From: Synechococcus sp. WH 8020
GTDB lineage: Bacteria; Cyanobacteriota; Cyanobacteriia; PCC-6307; Cyanobiaceae
Assembly (NCBI RefSeq): GCF_001040845.1
Contig: NZ_CP011941.1
Span: forward strand, 2,238,890-2,302,889
Direction of reading: 5' to 3'
DNA length: 64,000 nt
Shown here in pieces: positions 37,407 through 48,045 of the stretch (its first letter is position 1; each line of letters opens with the position of its first letter). The translations under genes were made by a program, and so were the position numbers. Below the pieces are notes generated by a model, which worked only from the letters and a program-made list of their open reading frames with translations, was not told where the DNA came from and made no database searches.

Positions 37407-38399
37407 TCAGTCTGGGGCCTCTAGGAGATGCAAGGAGAGATCGTCATCTGGATCATGCCAGCGGCGAACCCAGCGCCATCCGGCCTGTTGCGCTAACGCA
37501 ACAGCCTGCTCAGGGCTGTATTTGAGGCTGTATTCAGTGATCAGTGGTTCATCGCATTCGAAGGTCCAACGGTCACCGGCGATCCTGACAACTTGGTTGC
37601 AGCTGCTGATCAAGGCCATCTCCACTCGCTGTTGGTCGGCTTGCCAACGCGCTTGGTACGCAAAGCATTGCGGGTCAAAATTCGCTCCCAAATCGGCATT
37701 GAGGCGATGCAGCAAGTTGCGTGCGAAGTCTGCTGAGATGCCAGCGGCGTCGTTGTAGGCCGCCTCCAGGCGGATCTTGCTTTTGGGTTGGTCCAGACCA
37801 AGAAGGAGAGGACCCCCATTCAGCAATTGTTTGAAATGGCGGAGCACGCGGACGGCATCGTGCTGTTCAAAATTGCCGAGAGAGCTGCCAGGAAAGAAAC
37901 CGATGCGTCGTTGGTCTCGCAGCAATGGGTGCTCTGGCAATGCTGTCAGCGTGCTGTGATCGCAGCAAATTCCCAGCATTGGCACCCCTGGGTGACTTTG
38001 CTGCAGTGCTGTGGTGGCTTTGCGTAAGTGCTCCGCACTGATGTCTAGGGCCACGTAAGCGGGGGGATGGACCGCATCGAGAAGGGGGCCAACTTTTTGG
38101 GCGCTTCCAGCTCCAAATTCAACAATCACGCCGTCACCAATCGCGGCTGCAATCTCGGGGGCACGCGACTCCAGCAGGGCAATTTCGATGCGGGTGAGAC
38201 TGTATTCGGGTTGTTGGCAGATGCGATCGAAGAGGCGAGAGCCCTCCTCGTCATAGAGAAACCAGGCCGGGAGTTGGCGGGGGCATCGGTTGAGACCGAT
38301 CCGGACGAGCTGATGCATATCCGCTGCTGGCGGATGGAGGTCGATCAGTTCGGTTGTTGGATCAGTTGTTTGATCGGTTTGTTGTGAGGTTGTGGTCAT
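37407..38399 (-). CDS. egtD: L-histidine N-alpha-methyltransferase EgtD
   Basis: Methylates histidine three times to make hercynine, the first step to ergothioneine. The 330 aa protein shows the EgtD family pattern: PAWFLYDEEGSRLFDRICQQPEYSLTRIE, the SAM-binding VEFGAGSAQKVGPLL near residue 93, GFFPGSSLGNFEQ, and the substrate region with YNDAAGISADFARN. The C-terminal segment ITEYSLKYS is also typical. It overlaps egtB by 4 bases. Confidence 0.93.
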   Translation of the reverse strand: MTTTSQQTDQTTDPTTELIDLHPPAADMHQLVRIGLNRCPRQLPAWFLYDEEGSRLFDRICQQPEYSLTRIEIALLESRAPEIAAAIGDGVIVEFGAGSAQKVGPLLDAVHPPAYVALDISAEHLRKATTALQQSHPGVPMLGICCDHSTLTALPEHPLLRDQRRIGFFPGSSLGNFEQHDAVRVLRHFKQLLNGGPLLLGLDQPKSKIRLEAAYNDAAGISADFARNLLHRLNADLGANFDPQCFAYQARWQADQQRVEMALISSCNQVVRIAGDRWTFECDEPLITEYSLKYSPEQAVALAQQAGWRWVRRWHDPDDDLSLHLLEAPD

Positions 38400-39613
38400 C
38401 GGGCCAAGCGCAGGCCAGCCGCCATCCAGCGGCTAGAGGGAGCAAAAAAGTTGCGGTAGGTGTCACGGGCATGGCCCTTCGGGGTGAGCTGACTGCTGCC
38501 CCGCAACACAAATTGGGAGGTCATGAACTTGCCGTTGTACTCGCCAACGGCTCCTTGGGCCGCTTGAAACCCTGGATAGGGCCTGTAAGGGCTTGAGGTC
38601 CATTGCCAAAGCTCAGCATGGCTTTGCTTGAGCTGCTGCCCTTGCTCCAGTGCGGCCGTCTCCCACTCGGCTTCCGTTGGGAGGCGAGATCCAGCCCAGC
38701 GTGCATAGGCATCCGCTTCAAACCAGCTGAGATGGCGGACTGGGCGATGGGCTTCTATCGGGCAGCGTCCGGCCAGGGTGAACTCCCAGGACCAGGCTGG
38801 CGGATCAAGCTGCTGGCGCCAGTAGCGCGGTGCCTTCCACTGTCGCTCTGAGCAGAGGGCCCAGCCTTCACTCATCCAGAGTTCGGGGCGCTCGTATCCG
38901 CCGTCCTCGATAAAAGCTTTGTATTCGCCGTTGCTCACCAAGCGATCGGCCAGGGCATAGGGCTCGAGCCAAACACGATGACGTGGCTCTTCATTGTCGA
39001 AATGGAAGCGATGGGAATGGTGGGTGTTGTGGTGTTGGATGTCCTGGCCGATCTCCACCAGGCCCCCCGCACACTCCAGCCAAACGGGAGCTGTGCCGTC
39101 GTTGGAAGAGCCTGCAGGCTCTTGCCAATCCGTTCGGTAGGCCGGCTCTAAGGGTTGACGGCTGAAGGCATCGAGAAGATCCATCAACATCAACTCCTGG
39201 TGCTGTTGCTCGTGCTGAAGGCCTAGTTCCACGAGTTCCAACCAAGGGGAATCGCCGCTGCGTTTGAGCAGGTGTTCCAGGGCCTGATTCACCTTGTGCC
39301 GCCATGCGATCACCTCTGCCATCGGCGGCCTGCTGAGTAAGCCCCGTTGCGGTCTGGGTTGCCGAGGGCCAACCGCGTCGTAATAGGAGTTGAACAGATA
39401 GTTCCAGCGTGGATCCGCCCGCTCGTAATCAGGGCAGTGCGGGATCAGCACAAAGGTTTCGAAAAACCAGGTGGTATGGGCGAGATGCCATTTGGGAGGG
39501 CTCGCATCGGCCATGCCCTGGAGGCAGAGGTCTTCGGCTTCAAGCGGCTCAATTAACACTTCGCTGGTGCGGCGCACGTCCATCAGCCGGCTGAGCAGCG
39601 TGCCGGAGTCCAT
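38396..39613 (-). CDS. egtB: Ergothioneine biosynthesis protein EgtB
   Basis: Non-haem iron sulfoxide synthase that joins hercynine to a thiol (gamma-glutamylcysteine or cysteine). The 405 aa protein has an N-terminal DinB-like domain with the iron-binding histidine motif HEQQHQE near residue 155 and HLAHTTWFFETF near residue 45. The C-terminal formylglycine-generating/C-type-lectin-like domain includes PVRHLSWFEADAYARWAGSRLPTEAEWE and ends with QFVLRGSS. It heads the egt operon. No EgtA, EgtC or EgtE gene is in the window. Confidence 0.92.
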   Translation of the reverse strand: MDSGTLLSRLMDVRRTSEVLIEPLEAEDLCLQGMADASPPKWHLAHTTWFFETFVLIPHCPDYERADPRWNYLFNSYYDAVGPRQPRPQRGLLSRPPMAEVIAWRHKVNQALEHLLKRSGDSPWLELVELGLQHEQQHQELMLMDLLDAFSRQPLEPAYRTDWQEPAGSSNDGTAPVWLECAGGLVEIGQDIQHHNTHHSHRFHFDNEEPRHRVWLEPYALADRLVSNGEYKAFIEDGGYERPELWMSEGWALCSERQWKAPRYWRQQLDPPAWSWEFTLAGRCPIEAHRPVRHLSWFEADAYARWAGSRLPTEAEWETAALEQGQQLKQSHAELWQWTSSPYRPYPGFQAAQGAVGEYNGKFMTSQFVLRGSSQLTPKGHARDTYRNFFAPSSRWMAAGLRLAR

Positions 39614-39710
39614 GGCAGGTTGATGTTCGGGACAGTGACCTTAGTGAGGCCACGCTGCAGGTGCTTTCGCAAAACTCCCCTTACCATCACCCCATTAAGG
39701 CCATGTCGTT

Positions 39711-41789
39711 GTGATCGGCACGCTGCTGTCTGCGCGCTACCGCTTGGATCAATGTCTGACGTCCGACGCGTCTGCACCCCAGGGACGCCTTTGGCGTGGA
39801 ACCGACGTGTTGGCCTCCGATGCGTCAGTGGCATTACGGCAGCTTCAGGATTCCAATGCAAAAGAGCGGTTTCGCCAGCTTTGGCCGGCGATGCAATCGG
39901 TTCTCCACCCGCTGATTCCACGCTTCGGAGGACTCCTGGAGGAATTGGATTCGCTCTGGCTGGTCAGGGAGTGGCAGGAAGGATCCAGCTTTGGGTTGAT
40001 TCAGCAGCAGCGGCGTGAGCGTCAGCTGGTCTTCGGTGGCGGCGAAGTGTTGCTGTTGTTGCGTCAGCTCCTTCCCGTTTTGGGTGTTCTCCATGGCAAG
40101 GGACTGGTCCATGGAGACATCAATCCGAGCAATCTTCTGCGCCGTGATCAGGATGGGCTGCCGGTTTTGTTGGATTTTGGCCTGCTGCAAAACCTGGGAA
40201 CCGCTCCGCTGTTAGGAGCCACGGCCAGCTATTCGCCAAGGGGGCAAGGCCGCGGCGAAATGGCTGCGCCATGGATGGATTTGCATGCTCTCGGCGTGAC
40301 CGCACTGACCTTGCTGGACGGACGGGCGCCGGAGGCTTTGCTGCCCCCGGATGCCAGTGAATGGCAATGTCCCCCAGCCCTCGAGCTCCATGAAGGCTTC
40401 CGCGACGTCTTGGAACGGATGTTGAGCGAGCTGCCAGGTCGCCGTTTTGAGCAGGCTTCGGAGGTTCTGCAGGCCTTGAAAGCGGTGCCTATGCCTGAAT
40501 CGACGGGGCCCATGCCCAGTTCCGCTCGAACGGTTGTGCTGGCGCCTGTGGTAGCGGCCTCTGCTGAGCTTCCTGCCGTGGAACCGCCGGCTGTTCGTCC
40601 CTCTTCCCCTGAGCCACGCCGACGTCAGCGCTCCGACGAGCGCCAAGTGGCCGCGGAAGGACGGTTATGGCCCGTAGTGATTGCCCTCTTGTTGTCAGCC
40701 GTGGTGGGGACTGCCATCGGTTGGTTTCTGCTCAGCCGTGGCAACGCTCCAGCTGGTGTGCCCTCCACTGATCGAGATGTGGTGGGCCGCTCGCCAACGG
40801 CCAGCCTTCCGCCAGCAGAGGTGGATCAGCGTCAACAACTTCTGAGTCGGCTTAGGGCTCTGCAGGTGGACCGCAGCTGGTTCTTGCAGCTTGTGGATGC
40901 CAGCTTGTTAGCCCGATTCCCGGAGCGAAGCGGTCGCTTGCCCAGTGATTCCCTCGAGGATGCGCCTCTACGCAAGGTTTGGAACGAGTTGGCCAACGAG
41001 TGGTTGGCAAGGGTGGAACAGTTGCCTCCAGGCTTGCGTCGTCGACTGGGGACACTCGATTCAAAGGATTGGCAGACTCAGCGTCAGGCCTTGGTCGCCC
41101 AAGGGGTCAATGACAGGGTGGTGGAACAGCTGGTCTCCGTGGCCGCCAACACCCTGTTGCCGGGTGTGGCCTCTGGAACCAAGCCACCAGAACCGTTCCG
41201 GCAGCTTTGGTACGCCGCCGCCTTGCGCAGTCTGGAAGAGGTCAAGATTGAAACTGTGAAGGCTGGGACTGAGATGGCCACCGTCCTGTCCAGTCGGGTA
41301 CCAGCCGATAGCGCCCGCCTGATTTCCATTCAGGTGCCGGCCAACCGTCGGCTGGTGCTCGGTATTAACGGAACGCCGTTGATGCAGATGACCGTTTATG
41401 CCGCTGACGGCTCTGTGGCAGCCGAACGGGGACCTTTGAGAGTGGTCACCCTGGCGGCTGATGTGGGCACGCCTGTGCAGGTGCTCGTGACGAATGAAGG
41501 CGTCGCCTCCGGTCTGCTGACCTTGTCCTCTCGAGCTGACCTCCAGAATCCGACCCCTTTGCCGAAAGCAGTGTCGAAACCATTGCCAAGGGTGGATCTC
41601 AATCCGATTGCCGATCCGGCGACAGGGGTGCAGGGGCCTGTCGAGGCGTTGCCGGAGCCCCCTGGCCCGAAGCCAGCAGGAGTGAAGGATGACGTCTCCC
41701 AAGAGCAAGCCCTCCAAGAGCCATCCGCTCAACCGGAGGGCGATCGAGTCCCAGAAGCAGCATCCTCCGCTGGGCTGCGCAGTCAGTAG
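39711..41789 (+). CDS. Membrane-anchored Ser/Thr kinase-like protein (possible pseudokinase)
   Basis: A 692 aa protein from a GTG start. Residues 1-255 form a protein-kinase domain with the catalytic loop [11 protein letters not shown] (Asp136, Asn141) and DFG at 155-157. The ATP-anchoring lysine of the VAIK motif is replaced by Arg43 (VALRQL), and the usual lysine two residues after the catalytic Asp is absent (HGDIN), so activity is doubtful. A Pro-rich linker leads to one membrane helix (about 321-341), and the C-terminal 350 residues should be periplasmic, with helical ([18 protein letters not shown]) and beta-rich parts and a Pro-rich tail. Its end overlaps smpB by 7 bases. Confidence 0.85.
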   Translation: MIGTLLSARYRLDQCLTSDASAPQGRLWRGTDVLASDASVALRQLQDSNAKERFRQLWPAMQSVLHPLIPRFGGLLEELDSLWLVREWQEGSSFGLIQQQRRERQLVFGGGEVLLLLRQLLPVLGVLHGKGLVHGDINPSNLLRRDQDGLPVLLDFGLLQNLGTAPLLGATASYSPRGQGRGEMAAPWMDLHALGVTALTLLDGRAPEALLPPDASEWQCPPALELHEGFRDVLERMLSELPGRRFEQASEVLQALKAVPMPESTGPMPSSARTVVLAPVVAASAELPAVEPPAVRPSSPEPRRRQRSDERQVAAEGRLWPVVIALLLSAVVGTAIGWFLLSRGNAPAGVPSTDRDVVGRSPTASLPPAEVDQRQQLLSRLRALQVDRSWFLQLVDASLLARFPERSGRLPSDSLEDAPLRKVWNELANEWLARVEQLPPGLRRRLGTLDSKDWQTQRQALVAQGVNDRVVEQLVSVAANTLLPGVASGTKPPEPFRQLWYAAALRSLEEVKIETVKAGTEMATVLSSRVPADSARLISIQVPANRRLVLGINGTPLMQMTVYAADGSVAAERGPLRVVTLAADVGTPVQVLVTNEGVASGLLTLSSRADLQNPTPLPKAVSKPLPRVDLNPIADPATGVQGPVEALPEPPGPKPAGVKDDVSQEQALQEPSAQPEGDRVPEAASSAGLRSQ

Positions 41790-42277
41790 CGGGCGATGGC
41801 ATCCCGTGTTTCTTTCTTGACCTGTTTGTCTTTGGCTGCGGCCCGCTTGTCATGAAGCTTGCGCCCCTTGCCTAGGCCGATGGTCACCTTGATCCATGAC
41901 CCCTGCAGGTGCAGGTTGAGTGGAATCAGGGCGAGCCCTTTTTGTTCGAGGTGTCCCCGCAATTTGTCGATTTCGCGGCGATGGGCAAGGAGGCGCCTCA
42001 CCCTGAGGGGGTCGTGATTGAAATAGCGGCTGGCGTGGGTGTGCGGGGAGATGTGAACGTTGTGGAGATGCAGCTCTCCCCGTCTGATCAGGCAGAAGCC
42101 ATCCCGCAGATTGGCCTGCCCCGCCCGCACCGACTTCACTTCGGTCCCCAGAAGCTCGATTCCCGTTTCTAGGGTTTCAAGGATCTCGTACTGATGCCGA
42201 GCCAGCCGGTTGTCGGCCAGCAGGCGATTCGCCGCCGCTCTTGCTGCTGCACTCTTCTTGCCGCCTCCCTTACCCAT
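41783..42277 (-). CDS. smpB: SsrA-binding protein SmpB
   Basis: Binds tmRNA and brings it to stalled ribosomes for trans-translation. The 164 aa protein has the family core [54 protein letters not shown] and [12 protein letters not shown] followed by a basic C-terminal tail. The tmRNA gene itself is not in the window. It overlaps the convergent kinase-like gene by 7 bases. Confidence 0.96.
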   Translation of the reverse strand: MGKGGGKKSAAARAAANRLLADNRLARHQYEILETLETGIELLGTEVKSVRAGQANLRDGFCLIRRGELHLHNVHISPHTHASRYFNHDPLRVRRLLAHRREIDKLRGHLEQKGLALIPLNLHLQGSWIKVTIGLGKGRKLHDKRAAAKDKQVKKETRDAIARY

Positions 42278-42341
42278 CTCGCGTCAGGCCCCACGGCCGA
42301 TCGGTCTTCCGACCTTATCCAGCTATCGGTACCCTGCGACC

Positions 42342-43421
42342 ATGGCGATTGTTTCTTCCAACGCTGAACCCTCCAAGGGCGCTCCCCGACCGAAGCCGTC
42401 GCGGGTGGTGGATGCAACGCGTCAACTGGATGATTCGGCAGAGCTCAGTGCGACGAAGGAAGATGGCCTCAGGCCTCGTCGTCTCGACGATTACATCGGT
42501 CAGCGCGAACTCAAGCAAGTGCTGGGGATTGCCATCCAAGCGGCGATGGGTCGGGGTGAGGCCCTCGACCACGTTTTGTTGTATGGCCCTCCAGGGTTGG
42601 GTAAAACCACCATGGCGATGGTGTTGGCTGAAGAGCTGGGGGTGACCTGCAGGATCACCAGCGCTCCGGCCCTTGAGCGCCCTCGCGACATTGTTGGCCT
42701 GCTTGTGAACCTGCAGCCAAAAGAGGTGCTCTTTATTGATGAGATTCATCGGCTCACCCGCGTTGCTGAGGAGCTCCTCTATCCGGCGATGGAAGACCGC
42801 CGCCTTGATCTCACCGTTGGTAAAGGAAGTACGGCGCGAACAAGAGCCCTGGAGTTGCCGCCCTTCACGCTGGTGGGCGCCACCACAAGGGCTGGTGCGT
42901 TGAGCTCTCCCCTGCGGGATCGCTTTGGACTGATTCAGCGCCTGGAATTTTATGGGCACGAGGATCTACAAGCGATCGTGATGCGGGCTGCTGGTCTGTT
43001 GACCCTGCAGCTTTCGCCTGAGGCTTGCGCAGAGATTGCCCGACGGTGTCGTGGCACTCCCCGGATCGCTAACCGACTTTTGCGCCGGGTGCGGGATGTG
43101 GCCTGTGTGCGTGAGGTGTCGGGCTGCATCGACGTGCAGTTGGTGGATGAAGCACTCACGCTGCATCGTGTGGATGGGAAGGGCCTTGATGCCAGTGACC
43201 GGCGCCTTCTGGAGCTGTTGCTTCAGTCCCATGGAGGCGGCCCCGTAGGTCTCGATACTTTGGCCGCGGCGCTTGGTGAGGACCCCACCACCCTGGAAGC
43301 TGTGGTGGAGCCCTATTTGCTGCAGCTGGGCTTTCTTCAGCGCACCCCCCGTGGTCGCGTGGTGACCGCCGCTGGTCGAGTCCATCTCGGTTGGCCAGCG
43401 GATGAGGGGGATGCGGCATGA
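42342..43421 (+). CDS. ruvB: Holliday junction helicase RuvB
   Basis: AAA+ motor that drives branch migration with RuvA. The 359 aa protein has [17 protein letters not shown], Walker [10 protein letters not shown] near residue 84, Walker [10 protein letters not shown], the sensor segment [18 protein letters not shown], and the C-terminal winged helix ([35 protein letters not shown]). The N-terminus is extended by about 45 residues compared with most RuvB. I use the ATG at 42342; the open frame back to 42210 overlaps the smpB start. Its stop overlaps the next ATG. Confidence 0.96.
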   Translation: MAIVSSNAEPSKGAPRPKPSRVVDATRQLDDSAELSATKEDGLRPRRLDDYIGQRELKQVLGIAIQAAMGRGEALDHVLLYGPPGLGKTTMAMVLAEELGVTCRITSAPALERPRDIVGLLVNLQPKEVLFIDEIHRLTRVAEELLYPAMEDRRLDLTVGKGSTARTRALELPPFTLVGATTRAGALSSPLRDRFGLIQRLEFYGHEDLQAIVMRAAGLLTLQLSPEACAEIARRCRGTPRIANRLLRRVRDVACVREVSGCIDVQLVDEALTLHRVDGKGLDASDRRLLELLLQSHGGGPVGLDTLAAALGEDPTTLEAVVEPYLLQLGFLQRTPRGRVVTAAGRVHLGWPADEGDAA

Positions 43422-44227
43422 GCTTTGATCTCAAGCGTTGGGTCTCCGTCTTGTTGGTTGCCTTCGGGGTTGTGGTGTTGCTTGGGGCTGATCCAGCTGT
43501 TGCGGAATCGCTTCCCAAGGATCAGCACCGTCAATTGTTTGAACAGGCCCTGCGCTTCAGCCGTCAGGGTGACCCTCAGCAGGCCCTCGAGGGATGGGAT
43601 CGGGTGCTGGAGCTGGCTCCTGATGATGCGGCTGCCTGGAGCAACCGCGGCAATGTGCGTCTTGTCTTAGGTGACACCGAGGGGGCGATTGCCGATCAAA
43701 CCCAGGCCATTGCGCTTGCTCCGGAAGAATCTGACCCCCACCTCAATCGAGGCACAGCTGAGGAAGCCTTGCAGCATTGGACGGCAGCCGAGCAGGATTA
43801 CAACTGGATTTTGAAGAGGGATCCTGAAGATGCTTCGGCGCTCTACAACCTCGGCAATGTGCGCGGCTCTGAAGGCGATTGGGAATCCGCTGAAACCCTC
43901 TATGGGCGCGCGGCTGAGGCCCGTCCTGGCTTTGCGATGGCACGCTCTAGCCGCGCCTTGGCCCTCTACCAACTCGAGGCCTTTGACGAGGCTGAGAGGG
44001 AGATGCGCAACTTGATCCGTCGTTATCCGATGTTTGCTGATGCACGAGCTGGATTAAGTGCTTTGCTTTGGATCCGCGGTTCTAAGGGCGAGGCCGAAAG
44101 CAACTGGGCGGCGGCTTCTGGCTTGGATCCCAGTTATCGCGAAGCCGATTGGTTGCTGCAGGTACGTCGCTGGCCGCCACGCCCTGTTGCTGATTTACAG
44201 CGTTTTCTGGCTCTGGAGAGTCCATGA
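43418..44227 (+). CDS. Secreted TPR-repeat protein
   Basis: A 269 aa protein with a Sec signal peptide (hydrophobic [16 protein letters not shown], likely cleavage after AVA near residue 28) followed by about five tetratricopeptide repeats ([77 protein letters not shown]). It is expected in the thylakoid lumen or periplasm as an assembly scaffold. It overlaps ruvB by 4 bases and the amidohydrolase gene by 4 bases, so it is transcribed with DNA repair and peptidase genes without an obvious functional link. Confidence 0.88.
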   Translation: MSFDLKRWVSVLLVAFGVVVLLGADPAVAESLPKDQHRQLFEQALRFSRQGDPQQALEGWDRVLELAPDDAAAWSNRGNVRLVLGDTEGAIADQTQAIALAPEESDPHLNRGTAEEALQHWTAAEQDYNWILKRDPEDASALYNLGNVRGSEGDWESAETLYGRAAEARPGFAMARSSRALALYQLEAFDEAEREMRNLIRRYPMFADARAGLSALLWIRGSKGEAESNWAAASGLDPSYREADWLLQVRRWPPRPVADLQRFLALESP

Positions 44228-45399
44228 CCACCACCTCTCCCCCCCTCAAGCAGCGCCTTGAAGCGATCTTGCCCGAGTTGATCGAGCTGCGACGCCATCT
44301 TCATGCCCATCCGGAACTGAGTGGCGAAGAGCACCAAACCGCGGCCCTGATTTCTGGAGAGTTGCGTCAGTGCGGGTGGCGTGTTCGTGAAGGGGTGGGG
44401 CGCACCGGTGTGATGGCGGAGCTTGGGCCTCAAATCGGTCCGCAGTTGGGGTTGCGCGTGGATATGGACGCCTTACCCGTCGAGGAGCGCACGGGCTTGC
44501 CTTTTGCCTCCTTGCGGCAAGGGGTCATGCATGCCTGCGGTCATGACTTGCATAGTTGTATCGGCTTGGGGGTTGCACGCCTGTTGGCGCAGGAGACGTC
44601 CTTGCCAGTGGGGATGCGCCTTTTGTTTCAGCCTGCTGAGGAGCTTGCCCAAGGTGCCCGCTGGATGCGTGCTGATGGCGCCACCGATGGGCTCAACGCC
44701 TTGTTTGGAGTGCATGTGTTCCCAACATTGCCAGTGGGCACGATCGGTGTACGCAGCGGCAGTTTGACGGCTGCTGCTGGAGAACTGGAAATCGAAGTGA
44801 TCGGTGAAGGCGGTCATGGAGCGAGGCCCCATCAATCTCTCGATGCGATTTGGATTGCAGCGCGAGTGGTCACAGGATTGCAGGAGGCAATCAGTCGTCG
44901 CTTGGATGCCTTGAATCCGGTGGTGGTGAGCTTTGGAAAAATCGAAGGCGGTAAAGCTTTCAATGTGATTGCAGACCGGGTGACCCTCCTGGGCACGGTT
45001 CGCTGTCTTTGCGCGGATCTCCATGAACGGTTACCAGCCTGGATTGAGGAGACGGTGCAAGCCATTTGTGGGAGCTTTGGTGCCACCGCCCGGGTTCGCT
45101 ACCGCTGCATTGCACCCCCCGTCCGCAACGATCCCGCCCTCACTGCCTTGCTCGAGCGCAGTGCCGTTGAACAACTGGGGGCAGCGCAGGTGCAACGCTT
45201 AGAGCAGCCTTCGCTCGGCGCCGAGGATTTTGCCGAACTGTTGCAGGATGTCCCCGGCACCATGTTTCGATTGGGGGTGGCAGGACCCGATGGATGTGCA
45301 GCGCTCCATAACGGCCATTTCAACCCTGAGGAAGGGGCCCTAGGTGTGGGTGTGCAGGTCTTGACCGCTGCGATGTTGGCTTGGACTCCCACACCATGA
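44224..45399 (+). CDS. M20-family amidohydrolase
   Basis: Zinc-dependent amidohydrolase of 391 aa of the hippurate/IAA-amino-acid hydrolase class (peptidase M20D). Metal-binding segments are LRRHLHAHPELSGEEHQTA, VDMDALPVEE, MHACGHDLH and QPAEELAQGARWM; the dimerisation insertion with GGHGARPHQSLDAI follows, and the C-terminal SLGAEDFAEL provides the last ligand region. It releases an amino acid from an N-acyl conjugate, but the natural substrate is unknown. It is coupled to neighbours by 4-base overlaps on both sides. Confidence 0.92.
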   Translation: MTTTSPPLKQRLEAILPELIELRRHLHAHPELSGEEHQTAALISGELRQCGWRVREGVGRTGVMAELGPQIGPQLGLRVDMDALPVEERTGLPFASLRQGVMHACGHDLHSCIGLGVARLLAQETSLPVGMRLLFQPAEELAQGARWMRADGATDGLNALFGVHVFPTLPVGTIGVRSGSLTAAAGELEIEVIGEGGHGARPHQSLDAIWIAARVVTGLQEAISRRLDALNPVVVSFGKIEGGKAFNVIADRVTLLGTVRCLCADLHERLPAWIEETVQAICGSFGATARVRYRCIAPPVRNDPALTALLERSAVEQLGAAQVQRLEQPSLGAEDFAELLQDVPGTMFRLGVAGPDGCAALHNGHFNPEEGALGVGVQVLTAAMLAWTPTP

Positions 45400-45626
45400 G
45401 CCGTCAATCCAGGACAAGGATCCACATCGTGTTGTCGTTGGCAGCACCCTTGATGGTGCTGCTCGGGGTGTCGGCGATGCTGCAGCGAGAGGGGCCCGAC
45501 CGTTGGCAAGCACTTCCTGCCATCCTTGTGGGATCTGGTTTGGTGATCCATGCAGTGGTGGGCCGTCGTCATCGCCGCCATCAGTTGTTGATCGCCTTGC
45601 GCACCACCCGTTCTCAGGAAGATTGA
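45396..45626 (+). CDS. Small membrane protein (DUF3188-like)
   Basis: A 76 aa protein with two hydrophobic stretches (IHIVLSLAAPLMVLLGVSAML and ALPAILVGSGLVIHAVVG) and basic loops and tail (RRHRRHQLL). It resembles small cyanobacterial membrane proteins grouped as DUF3188, a tentative match from memory. The ATG at 45396 overlaps the stop of the amidohydrolase gene; an in-frame ATG at 45381 also exists. The HEAT-repeat gene starts 1 base later. Confidence 0.7.
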   Translation: MSRQSRTRIHIVLSLAAPLMVLLGVSAMLQREGPDRWQALPAILVGSGLVIHAVVGRRHRRHQLLIALRTTRSQED

Positions 45627-45627
45627 G

Positions 45628-46254
45628 ATGACCAGCACCCCTGAACAGAGCGCACCCAACCCTGAGGAGTTGCGCGCAGCGATCGCCTCCGGTGACCCAG
45701 TGCAAGCAATGCCAGCACTGGCCAAATTGCGAGCGCTGCCCACTTCAGACAACGACAGTGTTGTGATTCCACTGCTGATCTTGGGGAGTGAACAACAGGC
45801 GTTTTTAGTGCGCTCCCTGAGCTGCAGTGGCCTGGGCTACCGGCGCAATGAGCAGGGCTGGCAGGTGCTGAGTCGATTGCTGCAGGTTGATGAAGACCCC
45901 AATGTGCGCGCGGAAGCGGCGAATGCCTTGGCGAGCTTTGGGGTGGAGCGGGCCTGGCCTCTCTTGCGCGAGAGCTTCGCGAAGGATGGCGCTTGGCTGG
46001 TGCGTTGCAGCATTCTTTCCGCTTTCGCGGAGCAGCCCGAAATATCCCCGGCTTGGTTGCTGGACCTTGGCAGGCAAGCGATCGCAGATGCTGACGGCAC
46101 CGTGCGGGTGAGTGGGGCGGAAATCTTGGCCCGGGTGGTGCGCGAGCAGGCCGGAAACCCCCATGGATCCGAAGCCAGGGCTCTGCTTCAGCCGTTGCAG
46201 CAGGATGCTGATCACCGCGTGGTGGCTGCTGCATTGAATGGCTTGCAGTCCTAA
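45628..46254 (+). CDS. HEAT-repeat protein
   Basis: A 208 aa all-helical protein with HEAT-like repeats of the PBS-lyase type: LLQVDEDPNVRAEAANALASFG, AWLVRCSILSAFAEQPE, ADADGTVRVSGAEILARVV and DADHRVVAAALNGL. Such proteins occur in cyanobacteria as phycobilin lyases and as assembly factors; no bilin-lyase-specific motif is evident, so function is open. It is the last gene of the ruvB-led run and lies directly before the TPP riboswitch. Confidence 0.85.
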   Translation: MTSTPEQSAPNPEELRAAIASGDPVQAMPALAKLRALPTSDNDSVVIPLLILGSEQQAFLVRSLSCSGLGYRRNEQGWQVLSRLLQVDEDPNVRAEAANALASFGVERAWPLLRESFAKDGAWLVRCSILSAFAEQPEISPAWLLDLGRQAIADADGTVRVSGAEILARVVREQAGNPHGSEARALLQPLQQDADHRVVAAALNGLQS

Positions 46255-46302
46255 AAGCAGAAGTGCACCAGACCTGAAAAGCGTTGCTAGCTTTCAAAGA
46301 CC

Positions 46303-46392
46303 ACTAGGGGTGCCCTGGCGTTCATTGCGATCGCTGGGGCTGAGATCACACCCTCTGAACTTGATCCGGGTCATGCCGGCGCAGGGAAGTGA
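46303..46392 (+). promoter_or_regulatory. TPP riboswitch (THI element) upstream of thiC
   Basis: Conserved TPP-riboswitch blocks are present in order: GGGGTGCC at 46307-46314, GGCTGAGAT near 46338, ACCCTCTGAACTTGATCCGG near 46350-46369, and ATGCCGGCGCAGGGAAG at about 46373-46389. It lies 58 bases before the thiC start. It binds thiamine pyrophosphate and should turn thiC off when TPP is plentiful. No T-rich terminator is seen between it and thiC, so control at the ribosome site is more likely. Confidence 0.95.
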
Positions 46393-46401
46393 ACGATGTG
46401 A

Positions 46402-47847
<1,446 letters not shown>

Positions 47848-47889
47848 CTTCTCGCCTCAAGGATCTATGGCCTTGAGCATCACTCTTTC

Positions 47890-47917
47890 AACCCTGGTGA
47901 TTACACCAGGGTTTTTT
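47890..47917 (+). terminator. Rho-independent terminator after thiC
   Basis: A 10-base-pair stem AACCCTGGTG / CACCAGGGTT with an ATTA loop, followed by a T run. It lies about 40 bases after the thiC stop codon. Confidence 0.92.
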
Positions 47918-48045
47918 GTTGTCTTGGTTTGTTATCCCATGGTGGAGATGGCATTTGGGTGGTGGACCAAGCCAAAGGAAAAGCCCTCCTTGCGGAAGGC
48001 TTGAAAAGCAATGGCTTTGTCTGGTCCGATTGTGATCTCTAACGA

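Noticed and set aside
41061-41732. Antisense frame of 223 codons opposite the kinase-like gene
   Set aside because: Low-complexity His/Gly/Arg-rich translation typical of an antisense shadow.
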